Assembly (NCBI GenBank): GCA_949290515.1
Contig: CASERZ010000001.1
Coordinates: forward strand, 62,001-126,000
Direction: 5' to 3'
Origin: an uncultured Christensenella sp.
GTDB lineage: Bacteria; Bacillota; Clostridia; Christensenellales; UBA3700
Length of the DNA: 64,000 nucleotides
In this document: piece after piece, positions 54,069 to 63,934 of the stretch
Numbering within the stretch: position 1 is the stretch's first letter
Layout: the number at the start of each line of letters is the position of its first letter
Translations under genes and position numbers: made by a program
Notes under the pieces: generated by a model
The model's input: the letters and a program-made list of their open reading frames with translations, nothing else
What the model was told of the DNA's origin: nothing
The model's database searches: none

Positions 54069-55355
54069 ATGAAAGTACCTGTTTTGAGATACGGAACGGA
54101 CGATATGACCAGAGTGTTTTCGAGAACTCAGCTCGACAACAGCGAATTCATAAAGACCGTAGACGACATAATAAGCGACGTTAGAAAAAGAGGAGACGAG
54201 GCTCTCTTCGAATACGCATTGAAATTCGACAAGCAAACCGTAAACGCCGACAATATAGTAGTCAACGAAGAGGAGATAGAGGACGCTTACTCAAAGGTTT
54301 CTCCCGCGCTCGTCGAAAGTCTCAGAAAGTCCATTGCCAACGTAATGGATTATCACAAAAGACAGCGCGATAAATTCGCCAACGCATTTTTTGCGGGCGG
54401 AGCGAATGGCAAGAGTACTTTGGGCTGGATATACAGACCTCTCAAAAGAGTAGGACTGTACGTACCCGGAGGAAAAGCTAGTTATCCTTCTACCGTAATA
54501 ATGACGGCAGTACCTGCGATAGCGGCTGGAGTCGAGGAAGTAGTGGTTACTACTCCCAATATCAACAATCCCGCAATACTCGTAGCTTGCAGAGAGTGCG
54601 GCGTCAAGACTATCTATAAAACAGGCGGAGCACAGGCTATAGCCGCGCTGGCATACGGAACGCAGTCGGTACCCAGAGTGGATTTGATAGCAGGTCCCGG
54701 CAATGTCTTTGTTACGCTTGCGAAAAAACAGGTTTTCGGTCACGTGGCAATAGATATGATAGCAGGACCGAGCGAAATACTTGTAATTGCCGACGATAGC
54801 GCAAACGTCAGTTATCTTGCGAGCGATTTGCTTTCGCAAGCCGAGCACGACGAACTTGCGGCAAGTTTTCTCGTTACTACAAGTCAGAAACTAGCAGAGC
54901 AAGTCGCAGACGAGTTAGAGAGACAGACGGCTCTTCTGGAGAGAAAGGGCATAATAGAAAAATCGCTTGCCAACAACGGTACTATAATCGTTGCGAAGAA
55001 TATGGACGAGGCAATAGAGATTGCAGACAGAATAGCACCTGAGCATCTCGAAGTTTGTACAAAGGACGCTAAGGACGTAGCTTTGAAACTTTCTAATGCG
55101 GGCGCGGTATTCGTAGGCAACTATTCGCCCGAGCCGTTAGGCGATTATTTTGCAGGTCCCTCGCACGTGCTTCCTACGAGCGGCAGCGCAAGATATTCGT
55201 CCGTATTGTCTGTCGATACTTTTATGAAGAAGATTAGCTATATCGAATATTCAAAAGAGGATTTACTGGAGGCGGCAGACGATATAATCGCTGTTGCGGA
55301 GTGCGAAGGATTTACGGCGCACGCCAATACTATCAAAATCAGAAAACAAAACTGA
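54069..55355 (+). CDS. hisD: histidinol dehydrogenase
   Basis: Oxidises histidinol to histidine in two NAD-dependent steps, the last step of the path. 428 residues: YVPGGKASYPSTVIM, IAGPGNVFVTLAKK, DMIAGPSEILVIAD, LLSQAEHDELA and GDYFAGPSHVLPT with the metal-binding and catalytic His/Glu residues of the family. Placed third, 94 bases after hisG. Confidence 0.96.
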   Translation: MKVPVLRYGTDDMTRVFSRTQLDNSEFIKTVDDIISDVRKRGDEALFEYALKFDKQTVNADNIVVNEEEIEDAYSKVSPALVESLRKSIANVMDYHKRQRDKFANAFFAGGANGKSTLGWIYRPLKRVGLYVPGGKASYPSTVIMTAVPAIAAGVEEVVVTTPNINNPAILVACRECGVKTIYKTGGAQAIAALAYGTQSVPRVDLIAGPGNVFVTLAKKQVFGHVAIDMIAGPSEILVIADDSANVSYLASDLLSQAEHDELAASFLVTTSQKLAEQVADELERQTALLERKGIIEKSLANNGTIIVAKNMDEAIEIADRIAPEHLEVCTKDAKDVALKLSNAGAVFVGNYSPEPLGDYFAGPSHVLPTSGSARYSSVLSVDTFMKKISYIEYSKEDLLEAADDIIAVAECEGFTAHANTIKIRKQN

Positions 55356-55421
55356 CGGTCTATGACCGTACTAAATACTCTGACATAATAACGTTTATAA
55401 GTCGGAGCAAAAGGAGTATAT

Positions 55422-56003
55422 ATGAGAAAGTCCAATATCGTGAGAAATACCAACGAGACAAAAATCAAACTCGCTCTTAATCTCGACGGAGACGGAAAAT
55501 ACCAAGTCAATACTGGCGTAGGATTTTTCGACCATATGATGACGCTGTTTGCTTGTCATTCGGGTTTTGACTTCAGCGTAGAGTGCGAGGGAGACGTGAG
55601 AGTGGACGGACACCATTCGGTAGAGGATATAGGTATAGTCCTTGGTAAAGCCGTAGCCGAAGCACTCGGAGACAAAAAGGGAATAAAACGTTATGCAAGC
55701 GTAAGCATACCTATGGACGAAAGCCTTGCCAACGTTACCGTAGACATAAGCGGAAGACCTTTTCTCGTATTCAACGCAAAGGATATGAGCGGTAAGGTAG
55801 GGGACTTCGATATCGAACTCGTTGAGGAATTTTTCCGTGCAGTATCCAATTACGGCGGAATTACCTTGCACGTAAATCTCTTGTACGGCTCTAACAACCA
55901 CCACAAAATCGAAGCGATTTTCAAGGCTTTTGCAAGAGCTATGAAAGAAGCTACGACTATCGTCAGCGACAAACTTCCTTCTTCCAAAGGTGTGCTCGAA
56001 TGA
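55422..56003 (+). CDS. hisB: imidazoleglycerol-phosphate dehydratase
   Basis: 193 residues, monofunctional (no phosphatase domain). Mn-binding repeats [33 protein letters not shown] and [19 protein letters not shown]. Overlaps hisH by 4 bases. The phosphatase step (hisN) must be elsewhere. Confidence 0.96.
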   Translation: MRKSNIVRNTNETKIKLALNLDGDGKYQVNTGVGFFDHMMTLFACHSGFDFSVECEGDVRVDGHHSVEDIGIVLGKAVAEALGDKKGIKRYASVSIPMDESLANVTVDISGRPFLVFNAKDMSGKVGDFDIELVEEFFRAVSNYGGITLHVNLLYGSNNHHKIEAIFKAFARAMKEATTIVSDKLPSSKGVLE

Positions 56004-56620
56004 TAGCGGTAATAGACTACGGAATGGGCAATCTGAGGAGCGTTCAGAAAGCTTTGGAATTTGTCGGAGAAAAAGCTTTGATTACTGACAATGCCGAAGA
56101 TTTGAGAAAAGCCGACGGAATAATTCTTCCGGGAGTGGGGGCCTTCAAGGACGCTATGGACGCGCTCAACGCGACAGGTCTTACGCCCGTACTCAAAGAG
56201 GAGATAGCAAAAGGCAAGCCTTTTTTGGGAATATGTCTGGGAATGCAGATGCTTTTCGATAAAAGCTATGAGGACGGGGAATACGACGGACTGGGACTTG
56301 TAAAGGGTGAAGTCGTAAGATTCGATACTCAGCTCAAAGTGCCTCATATAGGCTGGAACAAACTTACCGTCAGAAAGTCTACGCCGTTATTCAGGGGGAT
56401 AGACGATTTGAATTTTTATTTTGTTCACAGCTATCACGCGTCGGGGTGTAATTCGGAAGATGTGGAAACCACGTGCGAATACGACTACGAATTTGTCGCG
56501 TCCGTCAATAAAGGCAACGTGTGGGGAGTGCAGTTCCATCCCGAAAAGAGCGGAGATACGGGGCTGAAACTTCTGACAAACTTTGTAGCAATATGTAAGG
56601 AATACGGCTTGAAGGCATAA
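56000..56620 (+). CDS. hisH: imidazole glycerol phosphate synthase, glutaminase subunit
   Basis: 206-residue class I amidotransferase supplying ammonia to HisF. Nucleophile C79 (GICLGMQ), with H180 and E182 (QFHPEKS). N-terminal [14 protein letters not shown] is standard. Confidence 0.96.
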   Translation: MIAVIDYGMGNLRSVQKALEFVGEKALITDNAEDLRKADGIILPGVGAFKDAMDALNATGLTPVLKEEIAKGKPFLGICLGMQMLFDKSYEDGEYDGLGLVKGEVVRFDTQLKVPHIGWNKLTVRKSTPLFRGIDDLNFYFVHSYHASGCNSEDVETTCEYDYEFVASVNKGNVWGVQFHPEKSGDTGLKLLTNFVAICKEYGLKA

Positions 56621-56653
56621 TATGCCTTAGTCAATACAACATAAGGAGCAAAT

Positions 56654-57361
56654 ATGATACTTTTTCCCGCAGTCGACGTACTCGACAACAGAGCGGTAAG
56701 ACTTTTGTACGGAAAACGAGATGAGGTTACGGATTACGGCACGCCCGTCGAGCGCGCTTTGAAGTGGCAACAGGCTGGCGCGCAGTATTTGCATATCGTA
56801 GACCTCAACGGCGCGTTTGACGACAGCTTAGTCAACAAAAGGACGCTCGTCGAACTCATTAAAAAAGTCAGCATACCAGTGCAGATAGGCGGCGGCATAA
56901 AGAGTATGGATAAGATAAAATTCTACCTCGAAGAGGTAGGCGCAAGCAGGGTTATAGTAGGTACGGCTTGCGTTACCAATCCCGATTTGGCGGATAAGGC
57001 GTGCGCTGCATACGGCAATAAAATCGTAGCGGGAATAGACGCAAAAGACGGTTTTGTAGCAATAAAAGGCTGGGTGGTGAAAAGTGCGCTCAAGCCTATC
57101 GAGGTTGCGTTGGATATGAAAAAACGCGGAGTGGATACCGTTGTTTATACCGACATCAACAGAGACGGCGCGCTGTGCGGAGCGAATATACAGGCTACGG
57201 CGAAACTGTCTGAAGACAGCGGTATGAAAATTATAGCAAGCGGAGGTATGGCTACGCTCGACGACGTAAAGGCGGTCAAGCAAAACGATATATACGGAGC
57301 CATACTCGGAAGAGCAATCTATACGGGCGATATAAAGCTCGAGGACGCGCTCAAAATATAA
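56654..57361 (+). CDS. hisA: ProFAR isomerase
   Basis: 235-residue TIM barrel. MILFPAVDVLDNRAVRL, VQIGGGIKSMDKI and a second phosphate loop ASGGMATLDDVK. Catalytic Asp residues at the ends of strands 1 and 5 are D8 and the Asp of TDINRDG. SD AAGGAG. Confidence 0.94.
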   Translation: MILFPAVDVLDNRAVRLLYGKRDEVTDYGTPVERALKWQQAGAQYLHIVDLNGAFDDSLVNKRTLVELIKKVSIPVQIGGGIKSMDKIKFYLEEVGASRVIVGTACVTNPDLADKACAAYGNKIVAGIDAKDGFVAIKGWVVKSALKPIEVALDMKKRGVDTVVYTDINRDGALCGANIQATAKLSEDSGMKIIASGGMATLDDVKAVKQNDIYGAILGRAIYTGDIKLEDALKI

Positions 57362-57451
57362 AGCTAATAAAGTTGAAGGTAACGGGAATATAAAGTCGCA
57401 GATAACGGCATATACCGTTTGCCTGAGAGAGATATCAAACAGGAGACAAAA

Positions 57452-58213
57452 GTGCTTAATAAGAGAATAATACCTTGTCTTGACATAAACAAAGGACGTG
57501 TAGTAAAGGGCGTCAATTTCGTCAATCTTATAGACGCGGGTGACCCCGTAGAAGTCGCAAAGGCGTACAATGCTATGCGTGCCGACGAGATAGTGTTTTT
57601 GGATATTACAGCGTCGCACGAAGGTAGAGCGACTATATACGACGTAATATCGCGCGCGGCGGAGCAGGTATTCATACCTTTGACCGTCGGGGGCGGTATA
57701 TCGACGATAGAGCACTTCAGAAAGCTTCTCAATCTCGGTGCGGACAAGATAAGCGTAAATTCGGCGGCAATTAAAAATCCCGACCTTATCACGGATGCGG
57801 CATTGAAATTCGGCAGACAGTGCGTAGTCGTCGCGATAGACGCAAAACGCAATGACAAAGGCTCTTTCGACGTTTATCTCAACGGCGGTAGAATAAATAC
57901 AGGAAAGGACGCTATCGAGTGGGCTGTCGAAGCGGAAAAGAGAGGAGCGGGAGAAATCCTTTTGACGTCAATGGACTGTGACGGCACAAAAGCGGGATAC
58001 GACCTCGATTTGACAAAGAGAGTGTGTCAAGCGGTCAATATTCCCGTAATCGCAAGCGGAGGAGCAGGAGAGAAAAGACACTTCAAAGAAGTGCTGGAAG
58101 ACAGCGTAGGAGCGGATGCCGCGCTTGCAGCGTCGCTTTTCCACTTCAAGGAATTGGAAATAAAAGACCTTAAAGAATATCTTGCAAAGGAGAATATACC
58201 CGTAAGAATGTGA
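57452..58213 (+). CDS. hisF: imidazole glycerol phosphate synthase, cyclase subunit
   Basis: 253 residues from a GTG at 57452 with SD AGGAGA (then [22 protein letters not shown]); a longer frame from 57419 has no similarity. Catalytic aspartates are in the PCLDI strand and [25 protein letters not shown] and [11 protein letters not shown] bind phosphates. Works with HisH. Confidence 0.95.
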   Translation: MLNKRIIPCLDINKGRVVKGVNFVNLIDAGDPVEVAKAYNAMRADEIVFLDITASHEGRATIYDVISRAAEQVFIPLTVGGGISTIEHFRKLLNLGADKISVNSAAIKNPDLITDAALKFGRQCVVVAIDAKRNDKGSFDVYLNGGRINTGKDAIEWAVEAEKRGAGEILLTSMDCDGTKAGYDLDLTKRVCQAVNIPVIASGGAGEKRHFKEVLEDSVGADAALAASLFHFKELEIKDLKEYLAKENIPVRM

Positions 58214-58226
58214 CGGGAGGACGACT

Positions 58227-58910
58227 ATGGAAAACGTAAATATAAAGTATGACGAAAAGGGACTTGTATGCGCTGTTGCGCAGGACGTATATACGGGCGA
58301 AGTGCTTATGCAGGCGTATATGAACGAGGAAGCTCTCGCAAAAACTCTAGAGAGCGGTTATGCGCATTACTATAGCCGTTCGAGAAAATGTCTTTGGAAA
58401 AAAGGCGAAACGTCGGGACATTTGCAGAAAGTAAAAAAGATTCTATACGATTGCGACGCAGACTGTCTTTTGTTGGAAATAGAGCAAATCGGCGCGGCTT
58501 GTCATACGGGAAACAGAAGTTGTTTTTACCGCACGCTCAAGGAGTTTGAATTCGTACCCGATTACAAGGTGGTATTCGAGGACGCAGAGACGATTAAGGA
58601 AAGAAAACTCAATCCTGTCGAAGGCTCGTATACGAATTACCTTTTCGACAAGGGAGTGGAGAAAATTTGCAAAAAAGTCGGCGAAGAGGCAACAGAAACC
58701 GTTATTGCCGCAGTAGCAGGCAAAAAGGACGAACTCGTAGGAGAACTCTGTGACTTGTTGTATCACTCTCTCGTGCTTGCCGAAGCTAGCGGAATAAGCG
58801 TGCAGGACGTTTTTCACGAAGTTATGGCAAGAAAAGGCAAAGCCCCCAATCCCAAATACGCAAAGGGCGATATAAAATCCAACAGCGATAAAATCAAAGA
58901 GGAAAAGTGA
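58227..58910 (+). CDS. hisIE: bifunctional PRA-CH / PRA-PH
   Basis: 227 residues. HisI (1-125) opens the phosphoribosyl-AMP ring: [39 protein letters not shown]-type zinc region (YDCDADCLL) and [10 protein letters not shown]. HisE (130-227) splits phosphoribosyl-[28 protein letters not shown]. Last gene of the operon. The order hisZGDBHAFIE is common in Clostridia. Confidence 0.95.
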   Translation: MENVNIKYDEKGLVCAVAQDVYTGEVLMQAYMNEEALAKTLESGYAHYYSRSRKCLWKKGETSGHLQKVKKILYDCDADCLLLEIEQIGAACHTGNRSCFYRTLKEFEFVPDYKVVFEDAETIKERKLNPVEGSYTNYLFDKGVEKICKKVGEEATETVIAAVAGKKDELVGELCDLLYHSLVLAEASGISVQDVFHEVMARKGKAPNPKYAKGDIKSNSDKIKEEK

Positions 58911-59233
58911 TTTTGCTCGGATAGAAAAACTCAGTGTCGGACGGATAAAGTCGTACATATCGCAGACGGCAGAAAACAATCCGTATCCGATTGCGGATAT
59001 TAACTATACGGATATAAATATTTAGTACATAATATTTAAGACAAAAATATATTCTGTCATTATATGACGAGCATTTTGCGCGGCTGACGAATAACAGTGT
59101 GTACCAAAGGTATTGCACAAGTTTTTTATATCCGAAAATTCACAAAAAAGAAAAATGTATTGCATTTGCTCTTTGCAAGTGCTACAATATCTAATATTAA
59201 CCGAATTCATTACATAAAAAAGGAGTATTTACT
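58911..59233. other. gap between hisIE and the aldolase
   Basis: 323 bases. A nested hairpin at 58979-59013 (ATCCG outer arms, TATCCG-ATTG-CGGATA inside) has no T-run. The aldolase promoter lies at 59160-59188. Nothing else is recognisable. Confidence 0.5.
59160..59188 (+). promoter_or_regulatory. aldolase promoter
   Basis: TTGCAT (59160-59165), 17 bases, TACAAT (59183-59188); SD AAAGGAG before the ATG at 59234. Confidence 0.65.
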
Positions 59234-60205
59234 ATGGACAAAGGAACACTTTTGACGTTCAGACCGCAAATCAAAGTCATCGACGCTACGCTGAGAGACG
59301 GAGGACTCGTCAACAATTTTTATTTTGAAGACGATTTTGTAAAGAAACTCTACGATACCAACATTCAAGCAGGTGTCGATTATATGGAATTCGGTTATAA
59401 GGCATCCAAGGAAATTTTTGATAAGAGCAAATTCGGCAAGTGGAAATTCTGCGACGAACAGGATATTAGAGATATAGTAGGCAACAACGATACCGACCTC
59501 AAAATATCCGTAATGGCTGACGTAGGCAGAACGGACGTAGACAAGGATATATTGCCTAAGGACGAAAGCGTAATAGATATGGTCAGAGTAGCCAGCTACG
59601 TAAACACCATACCCGCTGCAATCGATATGGTAGAGCATTGCGCTAAGAAAGGATATGAGACTACCGTAAATATTATGGCTATATCTCACTCCAACGACAG
59701 TGATATAAAGCAAGTCCTCGAGCTTATAGGTCAAAGCCCTGCCGACGGCATCTACATTGTCGACAGTTACGGCTCGCTCTATCCCGAACAGATAAGACGT
59801 CTTTCCGATATTTATCTCGAGGTAGCAACAAAATACAATAAGTACGTAGGTATTCACGCGCACAACAATCAACAACTTGCTTTTGCAAATACAATCGACG
59901 CGGTTGCATCGGGCGTGAATTATCTTGACGCTACAATCAACAGTCTGGGAAGAGGCGCGGGAAATTGTCCTCTCGAATTGTTGCTCGGTTTCCTCAAAAA
60001 TCCCAAATACAAATTGCATCCCGTGCTTAAGTTTATTGAAGAGGAGATGCTCAAACTCAAAGAAAACGGTCTTGTATGGGGATACGATATACCTTATCTA
60101 ATTACGGGCGTGCTTGACAGGCATCCTTCGGGAGCAATAGACTGCATAAAGAAAAAGCGTACCGATTATGCCAATATTTACCAGGAACTTATGGGACTGG
60201 AATAA
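59234..60205 (+). CDS. HMGL-like (DRE-TIM) aldolase of unknown substrate
   Basis: 323 residues, a single TIM barrel of the HMG-CoA lyase-like superfamily. The DRE-type motif is DATLRDGG near residue 18, and the metal ligands HAHNN lie near 217. GVNYLDATINSLGRGAGNCPLE is the family's C-terminal loop. It lacks the regulatory domain of isopropylmalate or citramalate synthase and the length of homocitrate synthase, and is closest in form to 4-hydroxy-2-oxovalerate aldolases. The substrate is unknown. Own promoter and terminator, between histidine and branched-chain genes. Confidence 0.8.
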   Translation: MDKGTLLTFRPQIKVIDATLRDGGLVNNFYFEDDFVKKLYDTNIQAGVDYMEFGYKASKEIFDKSKFGKWKFCDEQDIRDIVGNNDTDLKISVMADVGRTDVDKDILPKDESVIDMVRVASYVNTIPAAIDMVEHCAKKGYETTVNIMAISHSNDSDIKQVLELIGQSPADGIYIVDSYGSLYPEQIRRLSDIYLEVATKYNKYVGIHAHNNQQLAFANTIDAVASGVNYLDATINSLGRGAGNCPLELLLGFLKNPKYKLHPVLKFIEEEMLKLKENGLVWGYDIPYLITGVLDRHPSGAIDCIKKKRTDYANIYQELMGLE

Positions 60206-60227
60206 AAGTGCTTAAAAATAATTATAT

Positions 60228-60249
60228 GACCGCCTTTCGGCGGTCTTTT
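60228..60249 (+). terminator. intrinsic terminator of the aldolase gene
   Basis: Perfect 7-bp stem GACCGCC / GGCGGTC with loop TTTC and T-rich tail. Confidence 0.85.
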
Positions 60250-60307
60250 CTTTTATTTACATACGAAAACGCAATGCTATGCAAAAACGATTATTCCGAC
60301 AATATTA

Positions 60308-60335
60308 TTGACAGCGCGCGACAGTGTGTTATAAA
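60308..60335 (+). promoter_or_regulatory. promoter of the membrane McrB-like gene
   Basis: TTGACA (60308-60313), 16 bases, TATAAA (60330-60335), about 42 bases before the ATG. Confidence 0.55.
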
Positions 60336-60376
60336 ATTTAATTGCAAGCGATTAAAGCAGATTTTCAGGACGGATT

Positions 60377-62029
60377 ATGAGCAAAAAGGTAAAGGTTTTT
60401 ACAAAAAGCGTAAAAATAGGATTTGTCAAAACCCTGTTGGTAATGTCCGCCGCGCTGGTTGTATTGAGTTTACTCAATAACGGCTCGGCGTTCGATACCA
60501 TTGCTTTGCGTATGCCCACTTCTCCCAAAAGCTTTTCCATACACGCCGTGTCGTGGGCGGTTTTGGTTATTTTCGTTACGGATATTATATATGCTTATAT
60601 TGCTTTTGCGCTTTGCAAAGCTCTCAATTCCACCGACAATGCTGCCGACAAGAAATTAGCGCATATGTTCTCTTTGATTTTCGGATGCAGCTGGCTGGTA
60701 GGGTCGGTAGGGTTGGTATTGATATATTACTTTGTTCATAAATATAAATACAACAGAGTATTCGAATGGGCAGATTTACTTAATATTTATTATACACTTG
60801 CGGTTTATGCCGTGCTAATTGTAGCTTTTTTGCTTTTGGAATTGATTATCGAAGCGATTATGAAGAAAATCAAAAAGAGCATAGACAGAGGAGCGATAAG
60901 AGGGAAAAACGTAAAATTCAAGATAACCGGTTTTAAAAATAACGGAACCGTTTTTCCTAAACTTATGAGCATAGACGCTCAATTTGCCGATTACAGAGAA
61001 GACTTCAGCATACAGGATATAAACCTGAAGGAGTTTTGCGAAAGCTTCTGCAAGTACCTTTGGCGCAGTAAAAAATATTATACGCTGCCTACGGTGCAAG
61101 CTTTCGTCAGCGGTCTTGCCAACAGCAGATTTTTGATTTTGCGCGGCAATAAAGAGGATGTCAACTGTACGGATTTGCCTAAATTTTTTACTAAATTCAC
61201 GGGAGCTGACTGTACGGATATAGACGTGCTTCCCGATTGGCGCGACGAAAAGGACCTTATAGGATTTTACAATGACTATTCAAAGACTTTTCACGCTACG
61301 CCTTTTCTGACTTCAGTATACAAGAGTACTTACAGAACTAATACTATGAACCTCATAGTTATGGACGAAATAAACAACGCGAGAGTAGAAAAATATTTTG
61401 CGCCTATCATAAATCAGATAAACAGCGACAAAAAAATCATAGACATACAGTCGGAAATAGACGACGAAAAATATCCGCTCAATGCGCCTTTCGGTTTGCT
61501 CGACTGCGCGGACAATAACTGGTTTATAGGCGTCGAAGTACGCGACGAAGGCAAGTATCGCATACCCGAAAAGGTATACGGCATCGCTACCGTGGTAGAC
61601 GTGAGAGTATGCAAGGTGGACGAAAAAGTCGATTACGTAAAGCCGATTACCGTGAATTATCTGTCCTTTATCCGCGCTAAAAAACAGGCTTTGGAAAACG
61701 CTGTACTAGATAAAAAAGAGTTGGAATTTATAGACAAATTGTGTGCGTTTATGAACGAACATTTCGTTCCTCTCGATAAGGACGCAAGGGAAAACAAATA
61801 CAAAAACTTTCTCAAAATGTTTTACGCTTGCGGAGGGGACAGCAAGGTAGGCGTAAATAAATATCTCTATTCGCTGCTTACGAGTTATCTCGACGACAGT
61901 TCGATTGCGGTCAATAAAAAAGATTTGAAATATCTCAAAAGCCGTCTTATCGTAAGAAGCGAGGAATACCGTATGCAGGAGAGTATAGATATCGTCGATA
62001 AGATGATTGAGCGAATGGCGAAAGACTAA
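60377..62029 (+). CDS. membrane protein with degenerate McrB-like AAA+ domain
   Basis: 550 residues, not a named family. Four membrane helices lie at about 16-33, 55-80, 95-120 and 135-162, then a basic linker and a cytosolic domain. Residues 250-411 follow McrB-type AAA+ order: ILRGNKEDVNC where Walker A should be, DVLPDWRDEKDLIGFYN (283-299), TPFL (308), Walker B-like NLIVMDEINNARVEKYF (325-341), and NWFIGVEVRDEGKYRIPEKV (381-400) at the sensor-1 and arginine-finger region. Walker A Gly/Lys/Thr, the sensor Asn and the DR pair are gone, so ATP hydrolysis is unlikely. Own promoter, terminators on both sides. Confidence 0.75.
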   Translation: MSKKVKVFTKSVKIGFVKTLLVMSAALVVLSLLNNGSAFDTIALRMPTSPKSFSIHAVSWAVLVIFVTDIIYAYIAFALCKALNSTDNAADKKLAHMFSLIFGCSWLVGSVGLVLIYYFVHKYKYNRVFEWADLLNIYYTLAVYAVLIVAFLLLELIIEAIMKKIKKSIDRGAIRGKNVKFKITGFKNNGTVFPKLMSIDAQFADYREDFSIQDINLKEFCESFCKYLWRSKKYYTLPTVQAFVSGLANSRFLILRGNKEDVNCTDLPKFFTKFTGADCTDIDVLPDWRDEKDLIGFYNDYSKTFHATPFLTSVYKSTYRTNTMNLIVMDEINNARVEKYFAPIINQINSDKKIIDIQSEIDDEKYPLNAPFGLLDCADNNWFIGVEVRDEGKYRIPEKVYGIATVVDVRVCKVDEKVDYVKPITVNYLSFIRAKKQALENAVLDKKELEFIDKLCAFMNEHFVPLDKDARENKYKNFLKMFYACGGDSKVGVNKYLYSLLTSYLDDSSIAVNKKDLKYLKSRLIVRSEEYRMQESIDIVDKMIERMAKD

Positions 62030-62049
62030 AAGTCTTTAAGCTGCGTATC

Positions 62050-62116
62050 GGACGGACGCGCACACAAGCACGCATTGCTTTGCCTGCGACATAGGGGAGC
62101 GCCTCCGTTCTTTTTT
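62050..62116 (+). terminator. branched intrinsic terminator after the McrB-like gene
   Basis: GGACGGACGCGC (62050-62061) pairs with GCGCCTCCGTTC (62099-62110) with one mismatch and one G-U; inside sits AAGCA-CGCAT-TGCTT. Six T follow. Confidence 0.7.
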
Positions 62117-62141
62117 ATTTTAATAAAAAAACAATATATAC

Positions 62142-62170
62142 TTGACTTTTGGACGCAAATATCTTATGAT
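62142..62170 (+). promoter_or_regulatory. ilvB promoter
   Basis: TTGACT (62142-62147), 17 bases, TATGAT (62165-62170). The leader is under 20 bases, so no T-box or leader-peptide control. Confidence 0.75.
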
Positions 62171-62193
62171 ATATATAATTTTATGGAGATTGT

Positions 62194-63852
62194 ATGAAAC
62201 TCAACGGCTCACAAATTTTAATTGAATCATTGTTGGAACAGGACGTAGATAAAATCTTCGGTTACCCCGGCGGTGCCGTACTCAATATCTACGACGCTTT
62301 GTACGCTTACAGCGACAAGATTACACACGTGCTCACTGCTCACGAGCAGGGCGCGGCTCACGCTGCCGACGGTTATGCCAGAGCTACAGGCAAGGTCGGC
62401 GTAGTACTTGCTACTTCGGGTCCCGGAGCTACCAATCTCATTACGGGTATCGCTACGGCATATATGGACAGCGTTCCTATGGTCGCTATTACGGGCAACG
62501 TAGGTACAAGCCTTATTGGACTCGACTCTTTCCAGGAAGTATATATTGCCGGTATTACGATGCCTATCACTAAGCATAACTTCGTCGTACGCAAAGTTGA
62601 AGAATTGCACGACGTTATGAGAGAGGCCTTCAGAATCGCTCAGAGCGGCAGACCCGGTCCCGTACTTGTCGATATTCCCAAGGACGTTACTTCCAACGTC
62701 TGCGAATTTACTGCTATGCCCAAGGTTAAGCCCGACGCATACGTACAGGCAAGCGAAGCTTCCGTTAAGAAAGCGGCAGAAATGATAAACGCAAGCAAGC
62801 GCCCCGCAGTGCTTTTCGGCGGCGGCGTACTCATATCGGGCGCAGAGAAACAGCTTCTCGAAATGCTCACTAAAATTCAGGCTCCCGCTACGCACACTCT
62901 TATGGCTGCGGGCGTACTCGGCTACGGCGAAAAGCTCAATCTCGGTCTTATAGGTATGCACGGCAGTATGTCGGCGGGCAGAGCGGTTGCAAACAGCGAT
63001 TTGGTAATCGCTATCGGTACGAGATTCTCCGACAGAGTTGCTACAGATAAGGACAGATTTATAAAAGAAGCCAAAGTAATACATATTGATATCGACGCTG
63101 CCGAAATCAATAAAAACGTTACTTGCGACCTGAGTGTTATCGGCGACGTAAAGCAAGTGCTCAACAAGCTTTTGCCTTTGCTCAATCCCGCTAAACACGA
63201 CGAGTGGCTCAAGCAAATAGACGAGTGGAAAAAGTACGACTATAAGCCCAAGGATATAGAGGGAGTATTGAGACCTCATCAGGTAATACAGGCTATATCC
63301 GACGAAATCGGCGAAGACGGCATAATAGTTACCGACGTAGGTCAGCACCAGATGTGGGCGGCTCAGTACTCTAAGCGTACTAAACCCAGAAGCTTCCTTA
63401 CTTCGGGCGGTCTCGGTACTATGGGTTACGGCTACGGAGCTTCGATAGGAGCACAGTCGGCTTTCCCTAAGCGTAAGGTTGCACATATCACGGGTGACGG
63501 CTCTTTCCATATGAATCTCAACGAGCTTTGCACGAGCGTAACGTACAATTTGCCTATCGTAAGCATCGTTCTCAACAACAGCGTGCTCGGTATGGTAAGA
63601 CAGTGGCAGACGCAATTCTACGGCAAGAGATATTCTCAGACTACTCTCGAGAGAGCTACCGACTACGTAAAGCTTGCCGACGCTTTCGGCGCAAAGGGAT
63701 TCAGAGCTACCACGCTCGACGAGCTCAAGGCGGCTCTTAAGGAAGCGTACGCGCTTAAAAAGCCTTGTATTATCGAGGCGGTTATCGACAGGGACGAAAA
63801 GGTTTTGCCTATGATACCTCCCGGTCAAACGATTGACGAAATCGTTATGTAA
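62194..63852 (+). CDS. ilvB: acetolactate synthase large subunit
   Basis: 552-residue ThDP enzyme making acetolactate for valine and leucine, or acetohydroxybutyrate for isoleucine. KIFGYPGGAVLNIYDAL, the catalytic-Glu segment AHEQGAAHAADGYARATGK, ATSGPGATNLITG, and the ThDP/Mg motif GDGSFHMNLNEL..NNSVLGMVRQWQ. The branched-chain type (GMVRQWQ and FAD domain) and not the catabolic AlsS. SD GGAG. No small subunit gene lies before ilvC. Confidence 0.95.
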   Translation: MKLNGSQILIESLLEQDVDKIFGYPGGAVLNIYDALYAYSDKITHVLTAHEQGAAHAADGYARATGKVGVVLATSGPGATNLITGIATAYMDSVPMVAITGNVGTSLIGLDSFQEVYIAGITMPITKHNFVVRKVEELHDVMREAFRIAQSGRPGPVLVDIPKDVTSNVCEFTAMPKVKPDAYVQASEASVKKAAEMINASKRPAVLFGGGVLISGAEKQLLEMLTKIQAPATHTLMAAGVLGYGEKLNLGLIGMHGSMSAGRAVANSDLVIAIGTRFSDRVATDKDRFIKEAKVIHIDIDAAEINKNVTCDLSVIGDVKQVLNKLLPLLNPAKHDEWLKQIDEWKKYDYKPKDIEGVLRPHQVIQAISDEIGEDGIIVTDVGQHQMWAAQYSKRTKPRSFLTSGGLGTMGYGYGASIGAQSAFPKRKVAHITGDGSFHMNLNELCTSVTYNLPIVSIVLNNSVLGMVRQWQTQFYGKRYSQTTLERATDYVKLADAFGAKGFRATTLDELKAALKEAYALKKPCIIEAVIDRDEKVLPMIPPGQTIDEIVM

Positions 63853-63934
63853 AGACGATATCGTATAAAAAGAAATCAATGTTTAGCAATACTAAGCACT
63901 AGAATATATTTTCATATTTTGGAGGATAACAAAA

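Noticed and set aside
61753..61769. 17-bp palindrome GAACGAACATTTCGTTC
   Set aside because: It lies inside coding sequence of the McrB-like gene and its symmetry is explained by the codons; probably chance.
62227..63879. 550-codon open frame on the minus strand
   Set aside because: It is the antisense shadow of ilvB, made open by codon usage; Cys/Tyr/Arg-rich with no domain.
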